Of a stretch of DNA of 64,000 nt, positions 9,206-18,620 are shown one piece after another. The position numbers and the translations under genes were made by a program. Each line of letters starts with the position of its first letter. Within the stretch, counting starts at the first letter, position 1. The notes beneath the pieces are model-generated. The model had not been told where the DNA came from and did not search any database. It saw only the letters and a list, made by a program, of their open reading frames with translations. The DNA is from JAICMB01 sp963795935 (GTDB taxonomy: Bacteria > Acidobacteriota > Terriglobia > Bryobacterales > Bryobacteraceae), in NCBI GenBank assembly GCA_963795935.1, contig CAWCJO010000004.1:1116001-1180000 (forward strand), read 5' to 3'.

Positions 9206-9501
9206 AGATAAGCGAGCAGGAGGTTCGCACCGTCGCGGCGCTTGCGAATCTCGAATTGACGGATGACGAGGTACACAAGCTGCGGCGCGATCTCGACGAG
9301 GTTTTGACTCATGTCGATTCCCTCAACGAGGTCGACACGAGCGGCGTCGAGCCCATGGCGCAGGTTTTACATGACGCCGGCGAGACCTCTCCCTGGCGCG
9401 ACGATCGCGAACGGCCCGGCCTCGGCACTGCCATTGCTGTCGCAAACGCGCCAGTCGCCGGATCGGGATATTTCAAGGTTCCCAAGGTGATCGAGCGATG
9501 A
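9202..9501 (+). CDS. gatC: Asp/Glu-tRNA amidotransferase subunit C
   Basis: The 99-residue small subunit of GatCAB, which amidates misacylated Glu-tRNA(Gln) and/or Asp-tRNA(Asn). It has the family start ISEQEVRTVAALANLELTDDE and the ending GYFKVPKVIER. It starts at GTG 9202, overlapping the upstream stop, and its own stop overlaps the gatA start (ATGA at 9498), so DUF721, gatC and gatA are translationally coupled. GatB is not in the window and must lie elsewhere. Confidence 0.95.
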   Translation: MKISEQEVRTVAALANLELTDDEVHKLRRDLDEVLTHVDSLNEVDTSGVEPMAQVLHDAGETSPWRDDRERPGLGTAIAVANAPVAGSGYFKVPKVIER

Positions 9502-10947
9502 CGGGATCGGGTCTCGAACTTGCCTCGCTGAGCGTCGCACAGATCCAGGGCGGCCTGCGCAAAAAACAGTTCAGCGCGCGCGAAATCGCCGAGGCGAGTC
9601 TCCATTTCGCGGCATCGGAAAACAGCAAGACCAACGCCTTTCTCACGTTCTGTCCGGAACGCGCTCTCGCCGCCGCCGCGCGCGCCGATGCAGCGTTGGC
9701 GAAGGGCGAAGATCCCGGCCGCTGGCCGGCATTCCCGTGGCCGTAAAAGACGTCATCGTCACCAAAGGCGTGCGCACCACCTGCGGCTCGCGCCTGCTTG
9801 CCAATTACGAGCCGCCCTACGACGCCACGGCCGTCACGCGCCTCGAACGCGCCGGCGGAATGATTATCGGCAAGACCAACTGCGACGAGTTCGCGATGGG
9901 ATCGTCGAACGAAAACTCCGCATTTGGTCCCGTGAAGAACCCGCTTGCGCCGGACCGCGTCGCCGGCGGATCGAGCGGCGGATCGGCCGCGGCGGTGGGG
10001 CAGGGAACGGCCCCGCTCGCGCTCGGCTCCGATACCGGCGGCTCCGTCCGTCAGCCGGCCTCGTTTTGCGGCGTCGCCGGCGTCACGCCAACCTACGGGC
10101 GAGTATCGCGATACGGGCTGGTCGCGTTCGCCAGTTCGCTCGACCATGTCGGTCAGTTCGGCCGTACCGTGCGCGATGCCGCGCTTCTTCTCGGCGCTAT
10201 CGCCGGCCACGACGAGCTCGACGCGACTTCCGCCGCGCGCGCCCGTCCCCGATTATCTCGCCGCGCTCGACGGCAAGGTCAAGGGCATGAAGCTAGGCTT
10301 GCCGCGCGAATATTTCGAAAACCTGTCGAGCGAATCGGGCGACCTGATCCACAAAGGCATCGGCGCGCTGAAGCAACTCGGGTGCGAGGTTCGCGAAATC
10401 AGTCTGCCGCACACGAGATACGCCGTCGCGTGCTATTACATCATCTGCACCGCCGAGGCCAGCTCCAACCTGGCGCGTTATGACGGCGTTCGCTACACCA
10501 CTCGCGCCGCCGCCGATACGCTCTGCGGGATGTACCGCCGCACGCGCGGCGAAGGCTTCGGCGCCGAGTGCAAGCGCCGCATCATGCTGGGCACGTACGT
10601 CCTCAGCGCCGGCTATTACGACGCCTATTATTTGAAGGCCCAAAAAGTACGCACCCTCATCGCGCGAGGATTTCAAGAACGCCTTTTCCGAAGTCGACGC
10701 CATCGTCGCGCCGGTGACGCCTTCGCCCGCCTTCAAGATCGGCGAGAAGATCGACGATCCCATGGAGATGTATTTGTCCGATATTTATACGATCACGGGC
10801 GACCTCGCGGGCATCCCATGTATGAGCGTGCCGTGCGGAAAAACCGCCGCCGGTCTTCCGGTCGGCATGCAAATTCTGACCCGGCATTTCGACGAGGCCG
10901 CAATGTTCCGCCTCGCCGATGCATTTGAAAAAGTGAGAGGAGAATAA
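9498..10947 (+). CDS. gatA: Asp/Glu-tRNA amidotransferase subunit A (three frame changes)
   Basis: The amidase subunit that releases ammonia from glutamine for the GatCAB reaction. Order of frames: residues from 9498 to about 9720; a second frame from about 9722 (LAGIPVAVKD, with the catalytic Lys, to GHDELDATSA near 10230); a third frame from about 10245 (PVPDYLAALDG to KVRTLIA near 10665); and a fourth from about 10668 (DFKNAFSEVDAIVAPVTPSP to the stop at 10947). The Ser-cisSer-Lys triad is intact: VKD, GGSSGGSAAA and GSDTGGSVRQP. Total length, about 483 residues, is normal. Because the gene is normally essential where glutaminyl-tRNA is made indirectly, consensus indels are more likely than decay. 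Confidence 0.9.
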
Positions 10948-10949
10948 AA

Positions 10950-11609
10950 ATGGCTTTTACCTTACCTGACCTGCCGTATCCCGCCGATGCGCTGGAGCCG
11001 CACATCGACAAGACCACGATGGAGATTCATCGCACCAAGCACCATCAGGCGTACGTGAACAATCTGAACAAAGCGCTGGAGTCCGCGCCCAACCTTCAGA
11101 ACAAGAGCCTCGAAGAATTGCTGGCGAACAACTGCGCCATCGTCCCGGAAAATATCCGCACGGCGGTTCGCAACAATGCCGGCGGCCACGCCAACCATTC
11201 CATGTTCTGGGTCATCATGGGGCCTCATGCGGGCGGAAAACCGTCGGGCAATCTGGCGCAAGCGATCGACAGCGCTTTCGGTGGCTTCGACCAATTCAAA
11301 GAGAAATTCGCGGCGGCCGCCGCGGGCCGTTTCGGCTCCGGCTGGGCCTGGCTGATCAAGAACGGCAACAGCGTCGAAATTACGTCGACCGCCAACCAGG
11401 ACAGCACGCTGATGGAAGGCAAATACCCGGTCATCGGCCTGGACGTCTGGGAGCACGCCTATTATCTGAAATATCAGAATCGCCGCCCCGACTACATTAC
11501 GGCGTGGTGGAACGTGGTGAACTGGCAGGAAGCCGAAAAGCGCTTCAGCTCCTCGCAGTCTGGCACCGGGCAGTTTGGTTCCGGGCAGTTTGGACAAGCG
11601 CAAGTCTGA
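10950..11609 (+). CDS. sodA: Superoxide dismutase, Mn/Fe type (probably Mn)
   Basis: Converts superoxide to peroxide and oxygen. The metal ligands are all visible: His27 in MEIHRTKHH, His in GGHANHSMFW, and Asp and His in DVWEHAYYLKYQ. The NQD segment (TANQDSTLM) is characteristic of Mn enzymes, while Fe enzymes usually have Ala there, so Mn or cambialistic use is inferred. An AGGAGA ribosome site lies inside the gatA 3' end, and the start is 2 bases after the gatA stop. There is no signal peptide, hence cytoplasmic. The last about 20 residues form an unusual Gly/Gln/Phe repeat (GTGQFGSGQFGQ) beyond the normal fold. Confidence 0.95.
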   Translation: MAFTLPDLPYPADALEPHIDKTTMEIHRTKHHQAYVNNLNKALESAPNLQNKSLEELLANNCAIVPENIRTAVRNNAGGHANHSMFWVIMGPHAGGKPSGNLAQAIDSAFGGFDQFKEKFAAAAAGRFGSGWAWLIKNGNSVEITSTANQDSTLMEGKYPVIGLDVWEHAYYLKYQNRRPDYITAWWNVVNWQEAEKRFSSSQSGTGQFGSGQFGQAQV

Positions 11610-11636
11610 CGCTGGACATAAATTCGCGCGAGGAAC

Positions 11637-14096
11637 TCACTCGTGCCGCAGCGATACGAGCGGGTCCGCGCGCGCGGCCCGCATCGCTGGAATGCAACAA
11701 GCCAGCAGGGCGATGCCGCTGAGCCCCGCCGCCACAATTGCAAACGTCAGAGGGTCATTCGCGGGGACATCGTACAGCATGCTGGCAAGCAGCCGGCTGA
11801 GCATGATCGATCCCAGCAGCCCGCAGCACAATCCCGGCACGACGATGAAGAATGCTTGGCGAAGCACGTGCCAAACGATGTCCGTGCGCCGCGCTCCCAA
11901 AGCCTGCCGTACCGCCAACTCGCGCAATTGCCAGCGCACGCGGCAACCCATGACGCCATAAACGCCGATCAACCCCAGCACGATTGCAAGCGCGGCAAAA
12001 GCAAACAACAGAGCGGTGGTGAAGCGCGGCTTCGATACCGATTCGCCGAGCCGTTCATCCATGGCCTGGATGCCGGTTACCGGCTGATTTGGATCGAGGC
12101 TCGCGACCGTCTTGCGCAGCTCGTTCGCAATAATCCCGGGATCGAGCGGCGAGCGCATCACCAACGCGGCCTCCGCCAGACCGTCCGACTGGCGATAAGG
12201 AAAATAAATTGTTGGTTCGGCCGCGGCGGCAAGCCCTGAGGTCTTCACATCTCCCACCACGCCCACAATCGCGTGCCACGGCGCGTTCGCTCCATAGCGG
12301 ATGCGCTTCCCGATGGGATTCTCGCCGCCGAAATAGCGCTGCGCGAGGGCGCGATTCACCACTACAACAAGCGGCCGCGCGTTTTCAGTATCGGAATCCG
12401 CGAGCAGCCGGCCTTTTAACAGCGGAACGGCCATAATGTGGAAGTAATTGGGACTGACGGCCGGATATCGAGCAATCGGTCTGACTCCGCCCAGGGGCGC
12501 GTAGCGCCCTTCGATCGCAAACGTGTTGGTGGCGTGCCAGTCTCCCGGCGGGAGTTCGGAGGCCGAAATGATAGCGGCGAACTGGACGCCGGGTAGACCT
12601 TGCGCGCGCTCCAGAAGCTCCTCGATGAACGCGAATTGCTGCGTCTTTACGCTATATCTCGGGCCGGCGAGTTTCAGAGTCGCGACCACCAAACGATCCG
12701 GCTGGAAACCGAGATTACCGTAGCGCATTTTCCAAAAGCTCTGCAGCATCAAACCGGCGCCGGTCGAGAGGATCAGAATCGTGGCGATCTCGGCCGCCGC
12801 AACCATTGAGAGAATGCGCAGCGAGCCTCGTCCGCCCACCACCGCCGTCTCGCCCGTTTTGACAGCTTCGGCCAACCGCACCCCGGTTGCGCGAAACGCC
12901 GGCAGCAACCCGAAGAGCAATGTCGTCAACATGCCCAGAGCAATCGCAAAACCAAGCACGCGGCCATCGAAGGGCAAACTCTGCAAACCGGGCAAATTGT
13001 AGGGACTCAGCGCATAAAGCGGGCGGCGCATCCAGAACGCCAATAGAATTCCGGCGGCGCACGCCAGCAATCCGAGCAGCGCGCTCTCGGCCAGCAATTG
13101 AGAAATCAGCCGCGCCCGCGACCCGCCCAGTACCGTGCGGATGGCCAGTTCCTTATCGCGCTGCATTAAGCGCGCGAGCAGCAAGTTGGCGACATTGGCG
13201 CACGCGATCAGCAGCAGAAAGCCCGCGGCGGCAATCAGGACAAAGCCCGCGGATTTTGCATTCCCGAATAGATACGCGCGCAGGGGCATCATTTTGATCG
13301 TGATCGTGGGACGATACGGAGGAACCGGCAAGTGCGATTGGATCGCCGTCAGCTCCGCCTTGGCCCGCTGCGGCGTTACGCCCGGCCTTAACCGGCCAAT
13401 CACATTGAAGATGATGGATCCGACGCGGTGTTCCAGTTCCGCGGCCTCATCTTTTCCTAGCGGCGTCAGGAGGTCGACGGGGTGCGGCCCCGGGAAGACA
13501 AAGTCACACGGAAGCACTCCGACTACAGTGAATTGCGCGCCGTCGAGCGTAATTGCCCGCCCCAGAATTTTCGGGTCTGAGCTGAACTGCCGCCGCCACA
13601 AATCGTTCCCGAGCAGGGCCACCTGATCGCGCCCCTTATAATCTTCTTCCTTCAGGAAATTGCGGCCGAGCGCCGGTTGCACCCCCAGCAACGGCAGCAG
13701 AGAGGCCGATGCCTTGGCCGTGTGTATCTCAAGTGGCTCTTCAAGACCAGTCAGGTTGCGGGTCTGGTAGTTGTAGCCGGCCAAGCCGGTAAACGAGTGG
13801 TTCAATCGCCTCCACTCCAGGAAATGGCCGGTAAGGGTAACCTCGTCGGTGCTGTTCTTTTTCAGGATCTGCGTCATCCAGTAGAGCCTCGCGGCATCCC
13901 TATAGGGAAGCGGTCGCAAAGCCACTGCGTTCAGCACCGTAAAGATCGCCGTGGTCGCGCCTATACCCAAGGCGAGCGAAAGCGCGGCGGCAATCGTGAA
14001 TCCGGCCCCTCGGCGCAGCGTCCGCACGCCATACGACAAGTCCTGGAGCAAAGCGCTCAGACGCAGCGCCACTCCGGATGTAAACGAATTTCGCAA
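11637..14096 (-). CDS. ADOP-type MacB/FtsX ABC permease
   Basis: An 819-residue permease of the acidobacterial duplicated orphan permease type. An N-terminal helix (FTIAAALSLALGIGATTAIF, about residues 33-55), a periplasmic MacB core domain, then three helices around 275-400 with the FtsX pattern, and a second copy of core plus three helices ending at the C-terminus (LLFAFAALAIVLGLIGVYGVM and later segments). These proteins carry both halves of a MacB dimer in one chain and usually lack a cognate ATPase gene nearby, as here. The role is probably export of peptides or lipophilic compounds, or mechanotransmission. It converges on sodA with 27 bases between. It lacks the N-terminal helical domain of PadR-linked ADOPs. 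Confidence 0.88.
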   Translation of the reverse strand: MRNSFTSGVALRLSALLQDLSYGVRTLRRGAGFTIAAALSLALGIGATTAIFTVLNAVALRPLPYRDAARLYWMTQILKKNSTDEVTLTGHFLEWRRLNHSFTGLAGYNYQTRNLTGLEEPLEIHTAKASASLLPLLGVQPALGRNFLKEEDYKGRDQVALLGNDLWRRQFSSDPKILGRAITLDGAQFTVVGVLPCDFVFPGPHPVDLLTPLGKDEAAELEHRVGSIIFNVIGRLRPGVTPQRAKAELTAIQSHLPVPPYRPTITIKMMPLRAYLFGNAKSAGFVLIAAAGFLLLIACANVANLLLARLMQRDKELAIRTVLGGSRARLISQLLAESALLGLLACAAGILLAFWMRRPLYALSPYNLPGLQSLPFDGRVLGFAIALGMLTTLLFGLLPAFRATGVRLAEAVKTGETAVVGGRGSLRILSMVAAAEIATILILSTGAGLMLQSFWKMRYGNLGFQPDRLVVATLKLAGPRYSVKTQQFAFIEELLERAQGLPGVQFAAIISASELPPGDWHATNTFAIEGRYAPLGGVRPIARYPAVSPNYFHIMAVPLLKGRLLADSDTENARPLVVVVNRALAQRYFGGENPIGKRIRYGANAPWHAIVGVVGDVKTSGLAAAAEPTIYFPYRQSDGLAEAALVMRSPLDPGIIANELRKTVASLDPNQPVTGIQAMDERLGESVSKPRFTTALLFAFAALAIVLGLIGVYGVMGCRVRWQLRELAVRQALGARRTDIVWHVLRQAFFIVVPGLCCGLLGSIMLSRLLASMLYDVPANDPLTFAIVAAGLSGIALLACCIPAMRAARADPLVSLRHE

Positions 14097-14290
14097 ACTA
14101 CCGCTTTAGAATCCGTCGGTCGGAATTTGGTTCCCAAGCAAGCGTATAGCCGCGAAGGACCTTGCGGAGAAACAGGATGAAGGCGTGCGATCAAACTGGG
14201 TCCTTGCTGCCGCCTCCCCGGAGTTCAACGGAGTGCACCAGCGCTTTCGCGATCCGAGGTTTTCGCGCGTTGGAATGGGGTTTGAGGTTC

Positions 14291-14559
14291 ATGCGGGAAC
14301 GCAAGAAGCTATCGAGGACGATCGGAGCGGCCAATTACGCTTACCTGCGCAACATGGTAAAAGCGGGCAGGCCCGAGGGCGTCGCAGCGGCCGTCGCTCG
14401 GGCAGCAGAAATGATCCGTAGAGTGGAAAACCGTATCACTTTGGAACGTCAGACTGCCGCTAATTTCAAAGGCCTGACCTCCAGGAGGCGGCGCAAGGCG
14501 CCGACCCCGAAGACGCCTTGCGCGCCGCCTCTCAAGAGATGTACTTTGACCAGCCATAA
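14291..14559 (+). CDS. Putative antitoxin of PemK/MazF-type pair (one frame change)
   Basis: A short protein of about 90 residues directly before a PemK/MazF-like toxin. From ATG 14291 it reads MRERKKLSRTIGAANYAYL, then a helical VAAAVARAAEMIRRVENR stretch. Near 14473 the frame moves by one base, after which the next frame reads PDLQEAAQGADPEDALRAA and ends QEMYFDQP with a stop at 14557-14559. Acidic C-termini of this kind in MazE-like antitoxins wrap around the toxin. The 3' end overlaps the toxin start by 14 bases. Family assignment rests mainly on this context. I recognise no DNA-binding fold with certainty. Confidence 0.55.
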
Positions 14560-14908
14560 AGCGCTTCCCCGGCGCGGCGAGATCTGGACCGCGATCCTCG
14601 GAAATCCGCCCCTGCGCCATTCGGTTCTGGTAGTCTCGCTCGACTCCCGTAACACAAGCGAACGAGTCGATTCCGTTCTGATTATTCCGTTCGGCAGCCA
14701 AGGCGCCGATGGTCCAACCACCTTGCGGTTGGATCCGGCGAAACGGGGTTGCCAGGGCAATCGTGGCTGAAGGGCCATTTCATAACCACGCTGAAGAAGT
14801 CCCTTTTTTGGAGAGCGCTTGTCGCGGCCGCTCTCAGCAGTACGCATGCAGGTGAGTCTGGCCATTCAGCGCGCGTTTGACCCGGACGCGCCGCCTCGTA
14901 AACCGTAG
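14546..14908 (+). CDS. PemK/MazF-family endoribonuclease toxin (two frame changes)
   Basis: Toxin of about 120 residues. LPRRGEIWTAILG is the hallmark N-terminus of PemK/MazF, followed by RHSVLVVSLDSRN, VLIIPFGS and TTLRLDP. Frame one ends at 14770, while the expected continuation (ETGLPGQSWLKGHFITTLKKSLF) lies in another frame, and the end (ERLSRPLSAVRMQVSLAI to DPDAPPRK, stop 14908) is again in the first frame. The two indels therefore compensate; the second is next to a T6 run at about 14805. The most likely start is TTG at 14546 inside the antitoxin end, since no ATG or GTG is available. Such toxins cut mRNA at short sequences and stop translation until antitoxin is resupplied. Confidence 0.7.
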
Positions 14909-14986
14909 CGATTATCTCCCCCGGTTGACATCTCACCCGTGGCTATTTTTGCCTAGGTATCGAGGAGCAAGGCATAGGATAAATTC

Positions 14987-15327
14987 ATGAGACCCATGAA
15001 CGCCGCGATCTTTTCCCCGGAGCCCTGGAGATGATGATCCTGCAGACCCTCCGCCGCGGACCGCTCCACGGCTACGCCATCGCCTACCATATCCGGCAAA
15101 CGTCCGAGGATCTGCTGCAAGCGGAAGAGGGGTCGCTGTATCCGGCGCTGCAGCGGCTGCTGCGCGAAAAAATGGTGCGGGCGGAGTGGGGCATTTCGGC
15201 GCGCAACCGGAGCGTGCGCGTCTATCGCATCACTCCGGCGGGCCGCAAACAGCTCGAGCGGAGCGTCTCGAGCTTCGAACGGATGCTCGACGGCATTGCG
15301 CGCGTCATGAGGCCCGCGGAATCGTGA
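14987..15327 (+). CDS. PadR-family transcriptional regulator (frame change near start)
   Basis: A winged-helix repressor of about 112 residues. LEMMILQTLRRGPLHGYAIAYHI is the PadR first helix, EEGSLYPALQRLLREK the recognition region and RVYRITPAGRKQLE the wing. The long open frame begins internally at 15031, whereas the usual beginning (RDLFPGALEMM) continues upstream without a start codon. ATG 14987 or 14996 in a second frame gives MRPMNAA, and one missing base near 15003 joins them. The next gene begins 12 bases after the stop and is an ADOP permease. PadR-ADOP pairs are common in Acidobacteria, and the regulator probably controls that permease. Confidence 0.82.
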
Positions 15328-15339
15328 AGTCGACGAATC

Positions 15340-15930
15340 ATGAGCTTCCTGACGCGGCTTTTCCGCCCGCCCCAGCGGAGGCGACCTCGCCGCCGAGTTC
15401 GACGAGCACCTGCTCGAGCGCACCGAAGAGCTGGTCGATTCCGGCATGAGCCGCCGCGACGCCGAAGCGCTGGCGCGACGCGAATTCGGCAACCTGACCG
15501 CCACTCTAGAACGAAGCCGCGATGCCTGGACCGTCCCGTCGCTTGAATCTCTGCTAAAGGACCTCCGCTATGCCGCCCGCAACTCTTCGCAAGCGGCCGT
15601 TATTCATCGCCTCGGTGGCGTTGACGCTGGCGCTCGGCATTGGAGCCAACGCCGCCATCTTCGGTCTCATCGACGGCCTCTGGTTCCACCCTCTGGGCGT
15701 TCCGCGCCCCGGCGAAATCGCGCGCGTCTTCGCGGTGACCTCGCGGGACCGCGAAGGCCTGTTCTCCTATCCCGAATACCGCGACTTGGCCGCTGGGGCG
15801 ACCCCGTTTCAAAGCCTGGCCGCGTGCGGCGGCCAAGGCGTACGCATCAAACATCGGGACGGGACGCACGAGCTTCTGCTCGTCAATGTAGTCTCGAGCA
15901 ACTTCTTCGACGCGCCGGACTTGGCTTGGC
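15340..15930 (+). pseudogene. Truncated ADOP permease, N-terminal part only
   Basis: The first about 195 residues of a PadR-linked ADOP. It begins MSFLTRLFR, then changes frame near 15375 to GDLAAEFDEHLLERTEELVDSG and the REFGN motif of the ADOP N-terminal helical domain, and again near 15585 to LRKRPLFIASVALTLALGIG (first membrane helix) and the start of the MacB core domain (SSNFFDA near 15905). After that all similarity stops, just before a transposase remnant. At least 600 residues are missing. The frame changes may be consensus errors, but the loss of the rest is a real deletion or an assembly joint. Confidence 0.75.
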
Positions 15931-15990
15931 CTCGCCTTGGGCGGCGCGCTCATTCAACTGCTTCCCGCCTTGTTCGTACCCGCCCCGGTT

Positions 15991-16345
15991 TCACGTTCTC
16001 GGTCCGAAATCGTGCCACTCCGCCTGCTGCAGGATCCCCACCGCCTTCCGCTGCGGCGCTCCCTCGATCTGCCGGTTCGATGGCCGCCCTCGCAACTTAT
16101 GCACCGCTACGGCGTCGCCCTCCTGCTCCATCCTCTTCAGCAGCCGGCGCACCCAACGATCCGTTACCCCCATCCGCTCGGCGGCCCAGCGCTGTGTCAC
16201 CGCACCGTCCCGCGCCCGTTTCAACCACTCCAGCCAGTCCCGTTCCTCTTGGCTCATCGCCATTCGTTCCATCCCCCAGCTTTGCCGCTGTCAAGAGGAA
16301 CTTTCTACTTTGCCCAATTAGGAACTTCTCATTTTGCCGCGACAC
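15991..16345 (-). mobile_element. Remnant of an ISNCY-like insertion sequence (5' end of transposase)
   Basis: An open frame from 16272 to 15991 encodes 93 residues beginning near MSQEERDWLEWLKRARDG, with a helix-turn-helix (AAERMGVTDRWVRRLLKRM), the basic LRGRPSNR linker and EWHDFGP, where the DDE domain of ISNCY-type transposases would start. The catalytic domain is missing. The outer end, about 16275-16345, carries two copies of a 19-bp motif typical of an IS tip. The element lies exactly between two truncated genes facing each other. Confidence 0.7.
16296..16338. repeat. Two 19-bp direct repeats at the IS tip
   Basis: AGGAACTTTCTACTTTGCC (16296-16314) and AGGAACTTCTCATTTTGCC (16320-16338) match at 15 of 19 positions with a 5-bp spacer. 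Tandem motifs at IS ends usually bind transposase. The sequence just outside (from 16346) is the interrupted peptidase gene. Confidence 0.7.
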
Positions 16346-16630
16346 GCCGTAGGCCTTGCCCTGCTCCGTTCGCGTGTAGTAATAAAATTCGTCTTTGCGG
16401 ACGGGAACCGAGAGATCGGTTTCTTTGATGCGGCCGAGAATCTCCGCGTAGAGTTTTTCACGCAGCGCCGCCGTGGGAGACATGACCGCTTCGGCGTAAC
16501 GGTTCTCGGCTTCTAAATACGCGACTACGTCCGCGTCGGAGCGATCGCGCAGCCAGAAATACTCGTCGATGCGCGTGTCGCCATGAACCGTGATTTCCCG
16601 CGGCGCGCGCTTGGCGGCCGGCGGAATCAC
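16346..16630 (-). pseudogene. Oligopeptidase B-like S9 peptidase, N-terminal fragment
   Basis: The first 95 residues of an S9A peptidase close to oligopeptidase B: REITVHGDTRIDEYFWLRD, VVAYLEAENRYAEAVM, LYAEILGRIKETDLSVP and YYYTRTEQGKAY. The coding match stops at the IS tip and the remaining frame reads through IS sequence. The propeller and the catalytic Ser/Asp/His domain are gone, so it cannot be active. The start is GTG at 16630, overlapping the stop of the upstream acyl-CoA synthetase gene by 4 bp (GTGA), which shows that the pair was once an operon. Confidence 0.8.
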
Positions 16631-18423
16631 CGGCTCTCTTCTTTACCCATGTACAGCTCGCGAACGGTTTCGCGGTGATTCTCCAAGACGCGATTGCGCC
16701 GCACCTTCATGGTCGGGGTCAGCTCGCCATGCTCGATCGTGAAATCGCGCTCCAAAACACGAAATTTGCGAATTTGCTCGAACGGCGCCAATTGCTTGTT
16801 GACCTTCGCGACCGTCTTCTGAACTTCGGCGACGACCGGCGGCGCGACGGCGATCTCGGTGTGCGGCCGCTCCTTGAACTCCTCCATGCCCTTCAGCGTT
16901 TCGGCGTTCATGACGTTCACCGTGAACAGCGCCGTGATGTAAGGGAGGCGATCGCCGATCAGCAGGACCTGGTTAATGAGCGGCTCGGTTTTGAAAAGAC
17001 CCTCGATGCGCGCGGGGTAAATCTTTTTGCCGTTGGAGGAGACGATCAACTCTTTCTTGCGGCCCGTGATGTAGATGTAGCCGTCCTCGTCGAACTCCGC
17101 GATGTCGCCCGTGGCGAGCCATCCATCGCGCAGCACGAGAGCGGTCGAGTCCGGGTCGTTGTGATAGCCGGAAAACAAGGAGGGGCTTTTCGCCAGCAGC
17201 TCGCCATCGTCGGCGAGCCGCAGCTCGACGCCTCCGAGGGGCTTGCCGATGCTGCCGGGCTTGGGGCGGTCGAGCGGATTCAAGGCCAGCACGCCGCCTT
17301 CGGTCAACCCGTAGCCTTCGATCAGCGGCATTCCGATGGCCGCGTAGAATTCAGCGAGATCCTTGCCGAGCGGCGCCGCGCCCGATGCCGCGATGCGCAG
17401 GCGTCCTCCCAGCCGCTCGCGTATTTTCGAGAAGACCAGGCGATCGGCGATCTTCAGCGCGCGCCGCATCCAGATGGGAACGGGCTTGCCGGCCTGCTTG
17501 CGTCGGCTCGCTTCCGAACCCAGGCCGACGGCGCCGTAGAACATCCTGCGGCTGACCGCGCCGCGCTTCTTGATTTCCGTCGAGATGCTGGCGTAAATGC
17601 GCTCCCAAACGCGCGGCGGCGCAAGCAGGAAAGTGGGCCGGATGCTCTTGATCTCGTGCGGCAGGCGCGCCAGGCTTTCGGAAAACCAGACCTCCACGCC
17701 GAGCCGAATCGGGATCAGCTCGATGACGACGCGCTGCGCGATGTGCGCGGAAGGCAGAAACGCGATGGTCGAATCGCCGGGGTGCAGTTGCAGCGCCGCG
17801 GGCCCCATGTCGAGGTTCGCGACCACGGCGGCATGCGAGGCCAGCCCCATTTTCGGCTCGCCCGTGGCGCCGGAGGTCATGTATAGAATGGCGGAATCGA
17901 GCGGCGTGAACTCGGACTGAATACGATCGAAGAGGCCCGCATCTTCGGCCAGCGCCTGGCGGCCCGATTCCCGCAGCGTTTCGAGAGTGGGGATACCTTC
18001 GCGTTCGCCGGTCAGCAAGATCCAGCGCAGGTCGAGCGCTTCGGTCGCGGCCGCGGCAAGCAACGCGTCCATCGATTTGGGATTTTCGGCGAACGCCACG
18101 CGGGCGTCGCCGGCGCGCAGATTCTTAATCAGATCCGCCGCGGGATAGGTGGTGTAGAGGGCGGCCGCAACCGCGCCGGCGGCCATGATTCCGAGGTCGG
18201 CCAAATAAAACTCGGCCCGCGTTTCGGAGTGCAGAGCGATGGTGTCGCCCTTTTGGACGCCCAGACGGCGCAACCCGCAGGCGATTTCGCGCGCCGCATC
18301 GCGGTACTCGGGCCAGGTCCAGGTTCGATACTGTCCCTTTCCGAGGGGCTGCCGCAGCGCGGGCGCGTCGCCATAAGCGCCGGCGGCTTCGTCCAGGACC
18401 GCATACACCGTTCGGGGTTTCAT
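16627..18423 (-). CDS. Long-chain acyl-CoA synthetase (AMP-forming)
   Basis: A 598-residue adenylate-forming enzyme that activates fatty acids with ATP and CoA for oxidation or lipid synthesis. Visible motifs: the P-loop YMTSGATGEPKMG, EGYGLTEGG, the adenylation motif GWLATGDIAEFDEDGYIYITGRKKELI and a C-terminal Lys region (GELTPTMKVRRNRV). Length and the long insertion between P-loop and TEGG fit FadD15-like long-chain ligases rather than short-chain ones. No membrane segment is visible. It starts at ATG 18423, has 200 bases of non-coding sequence upstream, and was followed by a now truncated oligopeptidase. Confidence 0.9.
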   Translation of the reverse strand: MKPRTVYAVLDEAAGAYGDAPALRQPLGKGQYRTWTWPEYRDAAREIACGLRRLGVQKGDTIALHSETRAEFYLADLGIMAAGAVAAALYTTYPAADLIKNLRAGDARVAFAENPKSMDALLAAAATEALDLRWILLTGEREGIPTLETLRESGRQALAEDAGLFDRIQSEFTPLDSAILYMTSGATGEPKMGLASHAAVVANLDMGPAALQLHPGDSTIAFLPSAHIAQRVVIELIPIRLGVEVWFSESLARLPHEIKSIRPTFLLAPPRVWERIYASISTEIKKRGAVSRRMFYGAVGLGSEASRRKQAGKPVPIWMRRALKIADRLVFSKIRERLGGRLRIAASGAAPLGKDLAEFYAAIGMPLIEGYGLTEGGVLALNPLDRPKPGSIGKPLGGVELRLADDGELLAKSPSLFSGYHNDPDSTALVLRDGWLATGDIAEFDEDGYIYITGRKKELIVSSNGKKIYPARIEGLFKTEPLINQVLLIGDRLPYITALFTVNVMNAETLKGMEEFKERPHTEIAVAPPVVAEVQKTVAKVNKQLAPFEQIRKFRVLERDFTIEHGELTPTMKVRRNRVLENHRETVRELYMGKEESR

Positions 18424-18620
18424 GGATAAATTTTAGGATCGCATGGGCGCGGGCGCAATGTTTTCTGGCGGGAAGACGGCCGCGGAGGCCGCCAAAGGCA
18501 GGGCTTGCGGGCGATGACTTGGCCGGGCTTAATCCGCCGCTGTGCCAAGCGGACCGGGAAGGCGAGGTCCATGGTCGCGATCGGCGGAAGAGGAAGGCCG
18601 GCGTAAAAGCACAGCCATGC

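Noticed and set aside
16097..16345. C-terminal half of the open frame of the oligopeptidase fragment
   Set aside because: It is read through the IS tip and reverse of the transposase, not peptidase sequence.
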